A DNA stretch of 64,000 nt. Origin: Metallyticus violacea (lineage: Eukaryota; Arthropoda; Insecta; Mantodea; Metallyticidae). How positions within the stretch are numbered: the stretch's first letter is position 1; each line of letters begins with the position of its first letter. The DNA is taken from positions 178,933,041-178,997,040 of the forward strand of contig CM060846.1 in assembly GCA_030762175.1 (NCBI GenBank). Direction: 5' to 3'. The notes beneath the pieces are model-generated. The model was not told where the DNA came from and searched no databases. It was given only the letters and a program-made list of their open reading frames with translations. Shown one piece after another: positions 11,394 to 20,876 of this stretch. Both the position numbers and the translations under genes were made by a program.

Positions 11394-12210
11394 GATACAA
11401 AAATTGTTCTATTACCATCAATTTCTATAGCGCGATGAATCTCTTGCAGCACCAACGGATTGATAGATTCTGGAGTTTGATGTTTAAAACCTATACTTAG
11501 AGACACAGTGCCGTGACGTCCCGATTTGAATTACACGTTGGCTTCCGTATCGGCTGTTAATCCAAAAACCATAATGGTACCCATAGGATATTGATGTCTA
11601 GAAACGAAATGCCCTTTGTCCCTAATGTGAATCCCGATACAATATTGCAGGTTTGAAAACTTGGAAAAAATAAGTGGCATGAAAATCAGGCTATTGAAGC
11701 TATGAGGGAAAAGACTGTCCGTTCACATACATTTGAAAGGAATTTATTTTAAAGTACTGTAAACTATACGGCTTCTTGTTAATGCTGCCCTTGTATGTCT
11801 GGCCACCTATAATGACCACAAACACCATTCTGAGGATTTAACCTACGAAAACGTCGTTGAAAGTCATAGTACTAACTCCCTTTGTATTGTTGAGAGAGTG
11901 AAATCCGACGTCTTTGAAATGGTAATTGGCATTACTCATTTATAACAATACCTGGTATGCAAGTTTGATGAATAGCGACGGTCTTACAGCTTTCAACAAA
12001 TGTCTAGCAGACTGAATTTCACGTAGCCCTAAAAATAATTTTTTTTTCGAAAAGAGATTAAATTTGGGCGAAAAAGGGGAGAATCTAATTGTGGGGCTCA
12101 CGTTGTTAAAGAGCATATTCATCCACTTTCATTTGAACGGGCAAGTCCTTAAAGATGTCTAATTCAGAACTAATGTGCAGCACCGATTCTTCGGAATATT
12201 TGTTAACCAT
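11390..12210 (-). pseudogene. Polinton major capsid protein remnant (MCP), internally deleted
   Basis: Minus-strand relic of the double-jelly-roll hexon-like capsid protein of Polintons/adintoviruses, annotated in animals as 'F54H12.2-like'. Recognisable pieces, in order: SSELDIFKDLP near 12,150 (N-terminal strand), VRPSLFIKLAYQ near 11,960, NKKPYSLQYF near 11,775, PDF near 11,700, and the C-terminal block TIMVFGLTADTEANV near 11,570-11,530, ending with a stop inside ATGA at 11,390-11,393. The span would code about 270 residues, well short of the family's usual size. The stretch between the first and second pieces is missing, which implies an internal deletion. There are also frame changes near 12,110 and 11,640 and several stops. 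Neighbour genes (pX upstream, protease downstream) are as expected for a virion module. Confidence 0.8.
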
Positions 12211-12246
12211 TATGAATACACGACTTGCATCCTTCGTATTTGATGT

Positions 12247-12605
12247 TTAATCTTGGACTGTTTGCCCTGCTTTCCTTTCGGGCACTTTAACAGGCGCTTT
12301 TTTCTGAGCCTATCATAGAGTCAATCTTTAAGTCTGCATTTCTTATCAAATTAGATCCAGCCTCCTTCAGTCTAGTCTATAACTACTGCTTTGGGGAAAT
12401 TCCCAAACCAGCCACCTCGGCAAACACATCGACGCTCATTTTCAACGTCTGTTTACAAGCAGATTTCACACCGCTCTTTAAAAATGACAACACATTTTCT
12501 GAAAATCCTCCAAGAGCAGAGAACAAGTTACTACGTTTTTTATAACGTTTTCTCCTCTACAAAAGATAATATCCTCCAGTCTGATTTAAGTTATATCGGG
12601 TGACA
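12247..12605 (-). pseudogene. pX-like minor virion protein remnant of Polinton
   Basis: Minus-strand piece immediately upstream of the capsid remnant. It has a Tyr/Arg/Lys-rich N-terminus, then SALGGFSENVLSFLKSG near 12,520-12,470, an amphipathic VKSACKQTLKMSVDVF helix, and a basic C-terminal helix with LKEAGSNLIRNADLK. Polintons and adintoviruses have a small basic membrane-active protein with this layout (a Gly-hydrophobic segment, then Lys/Arg helices), likened to adenovirus pX/pVI. In-frame stops lie near 12,555 and near 12,390-12,380, so it is broken. The assignment rests on the pattern and on position next to the capsid gene. Confidence 0.6.
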
Positions 12606-12649
12606 GTATGCAGTGCCAATTATGCCAGTTTGGACGAAACATTAGAACT

Positions 12650-13650
12650 ATAGTAGAGGAAATCCCGTCTACAAATGACAAGAAATCGCCGTAACGTATC
12701 CTTAAATCTACATGAACAATTTAAAAATTCTGTTGCTTGCTTTAAAGGTAACCATTTAAGGAGAGAGGGAAAAGTACAAATTCGGCAATACCATTTACAT
12801 TTGAAATCCTTATGGAGGCATTAATTGCATTCGAATGTCTATCGTGAAGTATTAAATCAATATGCTTATCATTAATATTTTCCTATTTATTAAGCACCTT
12901 TTTCGCGCTGTGGTCGCCAAAAACAATGATAGTATATTCTTTTAGTGCCATCTCAAATTGTGTCACTTTATGAACAGTAAACGTCTATAGGATTTGCCTA
13001 TGCCCTCGCCCAGTTCTACAACTCTTTGTTTTTGCCGAATTTGAAGTTGTGCTGTATACTTATAACTTACATCACTGTCAGTTTTTTGCTTTTCACATGA
13101 TAATGGCTCTATCTAAACGAAGATGAACTTTATTCTTAATTTCTATTATCTCCGCTTTTACAAATATCATTGCAGTGTTTGTAGCACGAACCTGATATTT
13201 CCTTTGTGCAAATACAAGAAATTTTGAGTGGCCCACCCAACAATTATGCCTTATTACTTTGCATTTCTTTTGAACAGATGTTAATAAGATCTCAGGATTG
13301 ACTTGGTCAAACATACGCACACTTGTGTTAAAAGATCTAGCAGGTTGCTTGGTATCATGAATAGAAAACCTACAAAACCAAGCTTATTGTTTAACAAATT
13401 CTCGTTTGCTAATGTTAGGTATGCATTCTGTCGAATCTGCATCTTCGGGCATCGAACTCACCACGAAGTGGTTTCGGAATGCCCCGAATAAAATTAATTT
13501 AACATTCTCTACCTATGATTGGAAAATTCAAATTTCGGTTGCAAGGCTAAGTCTACATTTACCCGTATCTCGTCGTCATGCCGTCCCTAGCGGTGTCATT
13601 GGAAGAATTGATGTGGATGGAAGACATGTTGGTGCTGTTGGTAACTAGTT
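12650..13650 (-). pseudogene. Unassigned Polinton coding remnant upstream of pX
   Basis: Minus-strand open pieces from 13,650 down to about 12,650. The longest (13,093-13,320) is 75 codons, with KCKVIRHNCWVGHSKFLVFA and a following V-x-A-T-N-T-A-M-I-F-V segment that looks like beta strands. A further piece near 12,945-12,780 reads MALKEYTIIVFGDHSAKK. By position it could be a minor capsid (penton) or another virion gene, but I do not recognise the family with confidence. Frames alternate, so it is decayed. Confidence 0.35.
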
Positions 13651-13944
13651 AAGGAATGATCTTTTGAAAAGAAGTTGTGTATATCCACGTACTTCAATGC
13701 CACAAAATGCTCTGATAAAATGACAGATTTGCTGTGTTTATACAGAAAGACTTTTTTGACTTTTCATTGACGTTACGAGCTTGGTTTTCGCTATTGCGCA
13801 TACGATGACACGAATTAGCCCCGTCACCTTTTAACCAATGTGGTTGGTTATCCCTACTGCGCATGTACTTTAGACCTGCGCAATGGTCTTATGCCTCAGG
13901 CAGAGAACGAAGTGCAGGGCGTGGCAACACATTAGCAGGTGAAT
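13651..13944. other. Polinton interior, no recognised gene
   Basis: Mixed-composition DNA between the unassigned coding remnant and the tandem array. It holds a short imperfect repeat of ACTGCGCAT-like sequence (13,790-13,880). No coding frame is convincing. Confidence 0.4.
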
Positions 13945-14286
13945 AGAAAAACCTTTTATGCCACTTAGCCCTTAAAATTTAAACTTAAAATGAATTCATA
14001 TGAAATACTTGTTTCGTAGTGTAAACGACATTACCAGACACAGGGAGGAAAGCTATAATGGCCTTATCCATATAACTAAAAAGAATTTCTTTGAAATGTA
14101 TGTGAGTGGAAATATTTTTCCGCAGTGTAAGATAAACATTGTAAACATACTAAAAATTCTAAATTCCATTAACAGGTAAAGGGAGAAAACCGTTTATGAC
14201 ACTTAGCCCAAACAACATAAAGTTTAAAGGAATTCCTTTCAAATGTATGGGATGGAAATATCTGTAGCATAGTTGTAATTTTTGGC

Positions 14287-14325
14287 TAGTGTTTAACGCC
14301 CGTTTTTACTACTGAGGCACCACAA
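14287..14325 (-). mobile_element. SINE-B 3'-tail fragment
   Basis: AGTGTTTAACGCCCG followed by TTTTTACTACTGAGGCACC is the reverse complement of the SINE-B 3' end. Only about 40 bp is present. Confidence 0.8.
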
Positions 14326-14348
14326 GGGGGTATACGTCCCATAGTGAA

Positions 14349-14582
14349 TTTTTTAATTTGGTTTATTTACAGGCGCTCTTTCACATCTCAGGTCATCTGG
14401 GTCCCATTCAAATCAGGGGGTGAAACGGCCTACAAATTTTGATCAGAAGCCTCTTTTTTCTGACCTGAGGTTCGTTATTGTGCCATAAATGTACGACACG
14501 GGACCCATGGCTTTACTTCCCTTCCGAAGGAAGCCATACTTAGGATTTTTACGCCCGAAAAAATCCATCGATCCTGGCCGTG
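14349..14582 (-). mobile_element. SINE-A copy, 5'-truncated, with 13-bp TSD
   Basis: Minus-strand SINE-A body lacking its tRNA-like head; it stops within CGATCCTGGCC. It is flanked by perfect 13-bp direct repeats GTCCCATAGTGAA (14,336-14,348 and 14,583-14,595). Insertion is therefore later than both the tandem array and the adjacent SINE-B scrap. Confidence 0.93.
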
Positions 14583-14674
14583 GTCCCATAGTGAAAAATA
14601 AACAGTGTAAACATAGCAAATCACTCTAAATGCCATTATCAGGTAATGGGGGAAAACTTTTATGACAATTAACC

Positions 14675-15159
14675 TTCCGTAAGGGGGGCGCGGCTATGGT
14701 CGTTGCTCTTCAGATGCTCCTGGTGCGGGCTCTGCCGACCCTGAGTCCCCGTAGTATTTCTAACGTTACTAGGAGCCGGGCCGGACTAATACGAGCCCCT
14801 CCCGAAGGGGAGTTGTCCGGATTGGGTTGGACTCGGCTTGGCAGTTGGTCCCGGAACTCACAGGAAAATGAGACCCACGATGGCAGCGTGTCCCAGGGGA
14901 GTGCTTAAGGCGTGTACCTTGGGGGCAGGTTTTCCTGAATCGCTGTCGTTTGTGGGGAGGGTGGTGGCTACCTAAATGCTGGGGTGACTCACCTATATAA
15001 TACGAGTAGGTCCTGCTAAATGAGACCTCTCCACTAGTAAGAATCTGGTAGCTAAGGCAACTTAGCGCGTCTGGGCGTCTAGGTGCCGTCCTAATGTAAA
15101 AACCTATTGGATAAGCAGACCTCTGTGTGTACAAAATCCCGTGGTAATGGGAGGGATCC
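14675..15159. mobile_element. GC-rich insert of unknown family in Polinton array
   Basis: A 485-bp block much richer in G+C than everything around it, starting TTCCGTAAGGGGGGCGCGGC and ending GGGAGGGATCC. Near-identical direct repeats flank it: TATGACAATTAACC (14,661-14,674) and AATGACAATTAACC (15,167-15,180). These could be a target-site duplication or simply neighbouring array units. Open frames on both strands show no domain I know. A LINE 5' UTR or 3' UTR fragment is possible. Confidence 0.5.
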
Positions 15160-15300
15160 CTTTTATAATGACAATTAACCCTATAACTTAAAATAAACTC
15201 CTTTGAAATGTGTGTGAGCGGAAATAACTATACCGTGCTGAAATGTAATCATTGTAAACATAAATCACTCTAAATGGCATTAACAGGCATAGGAAGAATA

Positions 15301-16039
15301 CCAGTAAATCGAGTGTGCCGCGAGAAGGTATTTTTACTCCTAACATGTGAGAAGTAGTTTGTGACCATGGTGTCCTACAAACTTTTTTTTGTGCAAGATA
15401 ACTTATTTTTCCAAAGTTAAATACCTGTTTGTTTCTAATACATGTGTTTGTTTTTTAAAAGTCGGCCACGGTGTGGAAATATTTTTTATCGCAACATTAC
15501 ATCTTTTTCGTTACATAATTGCTTTTTTGCAACATTACTTCTTTTTGGCCGTGTAACATTTTTTGGTAACATAACCTTTTTTTGCCTTTTTACACAGTTG
15601 AAGAGATTTTTGCTTCTAATATTAGATATTTGCAACATATCCTTTTTGTAAAATTATAGAGCTTTTTGTTTCTAATATACATTTTTATTCATCAAAATTC
15701 GATCGCGGGGTGAAAATATTTTTATTACAACACAACATCGTTTATTTAAACATACATTCATTTTTTGCAAGGTTAAATATTGTATACGAAACGTTTTCGC
15801 AAATAGGAATATTTTATTTATCAACATGTTAGTCTCGTATTTAGCATTTCGCGATCGTGTATATTCATATTCAATTCCTACCTCCACATTATGCTATGTA
15901 CCTTATTTCCAACACTAACGTTCGTCTACTGTTCACACAGGGTTATCCTCACCCGGCACCGTGGCGACAGAACACTTACACGTTTCCCATCTGCTGATGA
16001 CGATAAGAGTTTCGTTTTGTGTCAGTTCTGACATGTCTG
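15301..16039. other. T-rich Polinton interior with short TTTTTGCAACAT repeats
   Basis: 15,350-15,800 contains several degenerate units of the type GCAACATTACTTCTTTTT and TTTGTTTCTAATA, giving a strongly T-rich plus strand. 15,870-16,039 returns to mixed composition near the right TIR. No coding frame is recognised. Confidence 0.5.
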
Positions 16040-17370
16040 CAACACTGTGACGTCAGCTCCTCATGACGTCACGTGCAGGTCCTAACAGGTTTATAACATC
16101 GTGGTGGCAGTCTCCTGATGACGTCAGCTTCGGCCAAGTTTCCACCGTACATGTTCCCCTAATGAGAATGATGTTCACCGTCCCCTCTTGCAAAGCAGTG
16201 TCCATCACCAGCGTCTGTACTAAGAAACTACCGGAGCAGGCGCATGATCCACTACGCTCTACGCAGGCTAACCCGAAGTGCCGCACAACTCTGATTTAGT
16301 TACCGTGTCTATGTTTCAGCAGAACGTGCCGTAAGTGGTCCTAGCCGCTAGAACCATCTCCACCAAGAACGGTCTCTGTACGCTTGTCCGACATAAGAAT
16401 GGGAAAGGAGTATTTTTACCCACACGACATTCTTTCTGCTGAGCTCGTCAATCAATTCAACTCCTTTGCAGTTTACATTGTGTACCAAAGAAAGAATGTT
16501 CTCAGAAACGACTACCTGAGGCACGTCGTAAAATTTACACCTACGTAAAACACGGCGCGCCAAACTGACCCCCTGGCTACAGTCTCATTTTCAAACTTCC
16601 TTTTGACACCGAAATCTACGTGGGCATCAAGTTGATCTCAACTGAAATCTGCTGCTTTGGCGAGGGGCGTCAACAACGCCAACATCATGGATGCTTGCCT
16701 TCAAAAGAACTTCATTATGGGCTTGCGGTAGCACCTTTATTGGTTCGGCCAACAAGACGCAAGCCATTGACTACAAGATCTCGTCGGCGGGTGCTTTTAC
16801 ACCGCACCATTCGTTGTCCCCAACTCTATTCCGCAGGCCCAGAATTACCAAGAACACCTCAACAAAATCTTTTGTCATCTGCGTCACCACACAGTTAGAA
16901 GATGGAACATAGAACATCAGTGACAAAGACAGTGACGACGGTGCTTGTGTGACGCTTATCGAAGTTATATATACTACATATTTAGAAATAATTTTTGTGC
17001 TGGAAAACTTTCAATACTTTTTTGTTCACGAGTGCATGCACAGTTTTTGCCCTTTGTGTTGAATAGCAAACGTTTATTTTTCCATTATTTTCTATATGAC
17101 ATTTGGTATAATTATATTTCTAACAATTGTTTATATATGCATCTCACAGTTTTAGCATTGTAAAGCATTTGTATGTACTAAACATTTAGTTGCAACCATT
17201 TTGTAATAATCTTTTGTATATTCAATAAAATGGTCTCGACTTAGCTGATCTTTACCATGGAGTCGCCTACAACACTGTATGTATACCTGATGGATACTCA
17301 CTGCAGATACGCACCACAGTACGGTAGGCACTGCAACTGGAGGGTGTACGTTGTCGGGAAATACACTACT
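16040..17370 (-). repeat. Polinton right terminal inverted repeat
   Basis: Reverse complement of the left repeat. It keeps the same order of landmarks: outer end AGTAGTGTAT, GTGCCTACC, GACCATTTTATTGAATATAC, GTTTTCCAGCACAA, GGTGTAAATTTTACGACGTG, CCGTTCTTGGTGGAGAT, and the CRE-bearing inner end. Many substitutions and indels separate the arms, so the insertion is old. A minus-strand open segment at 16,348-16,563 shares a run of residues with the left arm's plus-strand segment at 9023-9283. Confidence 0.85.
16048..16126. promoter_or_regulatory. CRE/ATF-type sites, right TIR inner edge
   Basis: Three perfect TGACGTCA octamers (16,048-16,055; 16,064-16,071; 16,119-16,126) within 79 bp. Two match sites in the left arm by context; the third, outermost from the end, is extra. 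Five identical 8-mers in two short mirrored intervals is far above chance in AT-rich DNA. Binding is inferred. Confidence 0.6.
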
Positions 17371-17376
17371 CTAAAC

Positions 17377-20169
17377 TTAATCGTGTGGTTACATGCTTTA
17401 TTGAATAGCAAAGGTTCAAGGTGCAAAGACAATTCACTTTCAATTTAGAGGTAAGAGCGAATAATGAAACTTTCATAATAATAGGAGCTACATATTACGT
17501 TTTATTAATTTGGATTTACTTTATTTTACTTTACTTTACTTTACTTTATTTTTACTATATCATTTCATGTAGTTTTTTGAAATATCTGTGAGGTTCGACT
17601 TTGACATTCTTGATTGCATTGCAATGATTCACTGTCAGAGCAAATATAAAATGTGTAGACAAGAGCGGTAAATAGAATTTTTATAATGATGCATGTAAGG
17701 GGAAAATAATAGGGTGAAATGAAACGAATGAATTTAGTATGGGGCAAGCGTATATGACCCATATTTCATAGAAGTAAGGATACAACTATCCAAAGGTTTA
17801 TTTATGTTACTTTATATGGATGCTTGGAGAAAGTAGTTTATTAGTGTTGCTCCAAAAAAAAAAAAAAAAAAAACCTTTGTCACATATCTGCAATCTCTTT
17901 CAGAATATATTTATTTTTAACGGAGACTAAGTGTGAAAGTGGGTATAAATATTTTTATTTTATTTTAATTTATTAATTATGACAAATTCATATATTTCTA
18001 ATATAATTCATTATTTCAGCTGAAATGTTGATGCATGGAAGTAACAGTTTGAACAATTCCAGGTATCTCGTGTTAGTGTGTTACTATTTGGACGGAAGTG
18101 ATAACAAGACACTCGAAATTCTGATGTATGGGGCGAAATCATTATACTTTTTCCGCAATTTATTGAAACTGTTTTAGAAATCACATTGGGGAAAAATATT
18201 TTCGTTTGTTTTACCGCAAACTCATACCGCAAGCTGTGCTGGTAGATCACAACTGCGCACACCAACAATCAAGAATGCCTGTTTCAGCTCATAAGGCCAG
18301 TTAGTGCTTGCTTAGGTCGTAACGGCGAGGAGCTATTGCGTCACTACCCTATTAGCTATGGTTTTAAATGTAATACAAAGCAATCCGTTTTCAATTGCTG
18401 TGAAATTTTAATAAATTAATCGGCTGTAATTTCGTGCAGAGTTTCAAGGACATTTTCCGTGGATTCATCTATCCGAGTGATGATCAAACAGCGCTTAAAT
18501 TCAAAACAACAGGATTAGTATTGGGTAAGAAAATTGACGCACGCGTTATGTGCTAACTGAGAAAAAACTGGAAGGTATCCTGCTCGATTAGAACGATCAG
18601 AGTAACTATCACTTGTAAAAATAACACAGCATGTGAGCTCAGCTGCACATCAATACATTCTGCTACAAAATTACAAGGTTACTCAAGCGCATTTATTACA
18701 GCCAACCGACTTGGGAGGCAGAATTACTTGATGCCAGTGGTTTCTGATGTTTGATATATGATATATTCTCAAAGTCGATTACTAGATTTACTTGAAAGGC
18801 CGGGGTAAACAGTTAGAATAATCTGTTTTGAGCAATACAGAGTCCTTGCTTTGCACACAAAACTCCATTACCTACATGACAATAAGCTGCTGCCATAAAT
18901 GCCAGACGAATAATCAGCCTTTTTTCATGAAAGAGTTGCTGCTGACCAATGCTGAGCCGTAATTTTGAATATTTTTCTCTCAATTAAATGATCGTGCATA
19001 GTGCATTTCAATAATATGGGGCCATACCTCATACAGCTCACACTTCAGTACGTACTATTGCTGACGAATTTGAATACAGGTTAATTATTATAGGGTTAGG
19101 TCGCCTCAATCCCCACATTTAAAGCTCTGTAATTATGAAGTTCATTTAAGGACCGGGGTTAATAATTGAAGCCTTCCTCCATGATAAAATTAATATAATG
19201 TATATTGTAAATGTTTCATTACATATTTTATGGTTTAATTAAGTGTTAATATTAGTTATACATTCTAATTTACAATTCTAGGATAATAAGTTTTCACATT
19301 TTAATTTTGTTATTTATCTTATTGCTAAAAGGAAAGAGTTTCAAAATGATGAAACAGTAAAATATTACAAAAAGTAAACACGAAAGGAAAACTTTCTGCA
19401 TTTTCAATTACCATGCTCCCAGCGGAGGGTAATTTTGGTTTGAACTTTGATCCCGCAAGAACCCTGAATTTTCAGCCTTATGACGTAATTTAATTTAGAG
19501 AGGGTGAATCCTTTCTGTATATTTTGAACGTATAAAGTGTCGCAGGTAGCGTGCTCGAATGTTAGTGAGCCCCGTCGGCATCGGAAATCCATATGGAAGG
19601 GATATTTCGTAATACAAAATGAAGAACCAGTTTACCTCGTTTAAGAATCCCTTTTTATGTAAACTATGTAATTATGTAAATTATGTAATTATATATTATG
19701 TAAATTATGTAATTATGTAAACTATGTAATTATGTAAACTAATTATGTAAACTAAACACGTATACTCCACGTCGATTTTGTCTACAGGTGCGCAAACCTC
19801 CTTTTAGATATTGAAATGATAAATTGATGCATTTCGTTCTTTTGAATTAATCTATCCTTGTTGCCAATATTATTTTGTGCCGAATGAGTTGCCAAATGTG
19901 TTACATATCGTAATTAGGGGCCGGTAACATGAACGAGAGGTTCGGTGCAGTCCTAACATTAAAACCAGATTGTAATTACTAACTCCGCCGCAAGGCAATT
20001 TTACGGAACCGAGTGTAGGTCAAAATCACTGCACTAAACTTCCGGTTATTTTCAGAAACACCTGCTAATTTGAACAAGTTACGACTAATAAAGTGTGCAA
20101 TTTAATTTACATCCAATAATCTTTTAACGAAAGGAACTTCTTCCAGTACTGTTGTGCGAGGTTCAACAA
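17377..20169. other. AT-rich stretch with low-complexity tracts
   Basis: Holds a (TTTAC)n-like tract at 17,518-17,552, a 20-bp A run at 17,854-17,873 and the tandem repeat listed at 19,652-19,754. The rest is unassigned DNA without convincing coding frames. Confidence 0.6.
19652..19754. repeat. Tandem repeat of TATGTAAACTATGTAAT-type units
   Basis: Repeated blocks of TATGTAAT, TATGTAAAT and TATGTAAAC spaced about 17-18 bp apart across ~100 bp. Simple minisatellite. Confidence 0.85.
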
Positions 20170-20453
20170 ACCGCCATGGATGGCCGATGTCGTTAAGGCA
20201 CGGACTAGTGAGCGGGAGGTCTGGGGTTCGAATCCCACCAGGACCGCCCTCGCTGACTGGGGTTTTTACCAGGTTTCCCTCAGTCCTCATAACTGGCAAA
20301 TTCCGGGGAGGTACCGTAAAATTAGGCCTGGAACGCTTCCTTCCTTAAAAAAATAAATCCTTTCTCAATATATCATTTGATCTCGTGTATCATCAGTGTC
20401 CACCGCCTGTGGTGCCTCAGTAGTAAAAACCGGCGTTAAACACTACCAAAAAA
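20170..20453 (+). mobile_element. SINE-B copy 1 (tRNA-Ser/Leu-like head)
   Basis: Plus-strand SINE with A-box region TGGCCGATGTCGTTAAGGCA and B box GGTTCGAATCC. The body contains TTTACCAGGTTTCCCTCAGT, GGTACC and AACGCTTCCTTCCTTAAAAA, and the conserved 3' end is GTAGTAAAAACCGGCGTTAA. The TGGCCGAG-N-GTTAAGGCG A box is typical of Ser/Leu tRNAs. Family members recur at nine or more places here. Confidence 0.93.
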
Positions 20454-20824
20454 AAGACTCAACTAAACACTACAAAAGACAACAATGAGCTTCTGTTGTC
20501 AACAAGCGTAAGCAACAGGCCGGGGCAAGAATGAATTCAATAAAAGGAAACCACTTAAAATTGGCCACCAACTTAGGGGCTCCAACGCTGCTGCCAGAGG
20601 AAAAAGACGGAACGTTAAGATGTTCGACACTACCATGTATCACTTCGGCATAGGAATGACCGCAGGACAACCATCAGGGCTACCAGGATGGGCACACGGA
20701 AGCACTTAGCCTGGGGAGCTAGAGGAGCACCAGTGCATGCTATAAAGTAAATGATAACTGTATGTATTGTATAAAATATGGAAAATATGTATATGTAATG
20801 CCTAGTGCTAACAGCTTTTTTGAT

Positions 20825-20826
<2 letters not shown>

Positions 20827-20869
<43 letters not shown>
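20827..20869. repeat. (GT)n microsatellite
   Basis: About 20 GT units directly before the 3' end of the mariner at 20.88 kb. Confidence 0.97.
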
Positions 20870-20871
<2 letters not shown>

Positions 20872-20876
20872 TCTGT

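Larger units (their letters stand above)
13945..15300. repeat. ~125-bp tandem array (about 4 units), interrupted twice
   Basis: Units share landmarks in the order TTTATGACA, TTGAAATGTATG, GGAAATA, ATTGTAAACATA, CTAAAT, CCATTAACAGG, GGGAGAAAA. Unit starts are near 13,956, 14,070, 14,194, and a fourth unit split between 14,657 and 15,163. The third unit is interrupted by a SINE-B scrap plus SINE-A (about 14,287-14,582) and the fourth by a GC-rich insert (14,675-15,159). Tandem repeats inside Polintons are common. No protein frame follows the period. Confidence 0.8.
8332..17370. mobile_element. Degraded Polinton/Maverick (adintovirus-like) element, non-autonomous
   Basis: A ~9.04-kb unit bounded by long inverted repeats. 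Reading inward from both ends gives ATAGTGTAT (left) and AGTAGTGTAT (right, reverse complement), then homologous sequence for more than 1.3 kb. The flanking hexamers CTAGGC (8326-8331) and CTAAAC (17371-17376) match at 4 of 6 and could be a decayed 6-bp target-site duplication, the length Polintons make. Inside, on the minus strand, lie relics of a pX-like virion protein, a double-jelly-roll major capsid protein and an adenain-type cysteine protease. These are hallmark genes of Polintons, which encode capsid proteins as well as polymerase B and integrase. I did not recognise polymerase B, integrase or packaging ATPase. Full elements are usually 15-20 kb, so this copy is internally deleted and mutated, and cannot move alone. 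Nested SINE and GC-rich insertions post-date it. Confidence 0.85.

Noticed and set aside
14696..15134. Open frames of 70 and 121 codons in the GC-rich insert
   Set aside because: Both strands are open because stops are rare in GC-rich DNA; no domain recognised.
10097..16039. Polymerase B, integrase and packaging ATPase of the Polinton
   Set aside because: Looked for Walker A, DTD-type and DDE-type motifs in the interior by eye and found none; absence should be confirmed with profiles.
16620..16912. 73- and 92-codon plus-strand frames in the right TIR
   Set aside because: The left TIR does not keep either frame open, so protein coding on that strand is not supported.
20170..20250. tRNA-Ser-like sequence
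   Set aside because: Part of a multi-copy SINE; the cloverleaf is degenerate and runs into the SINE body, so not a tRNA gene.
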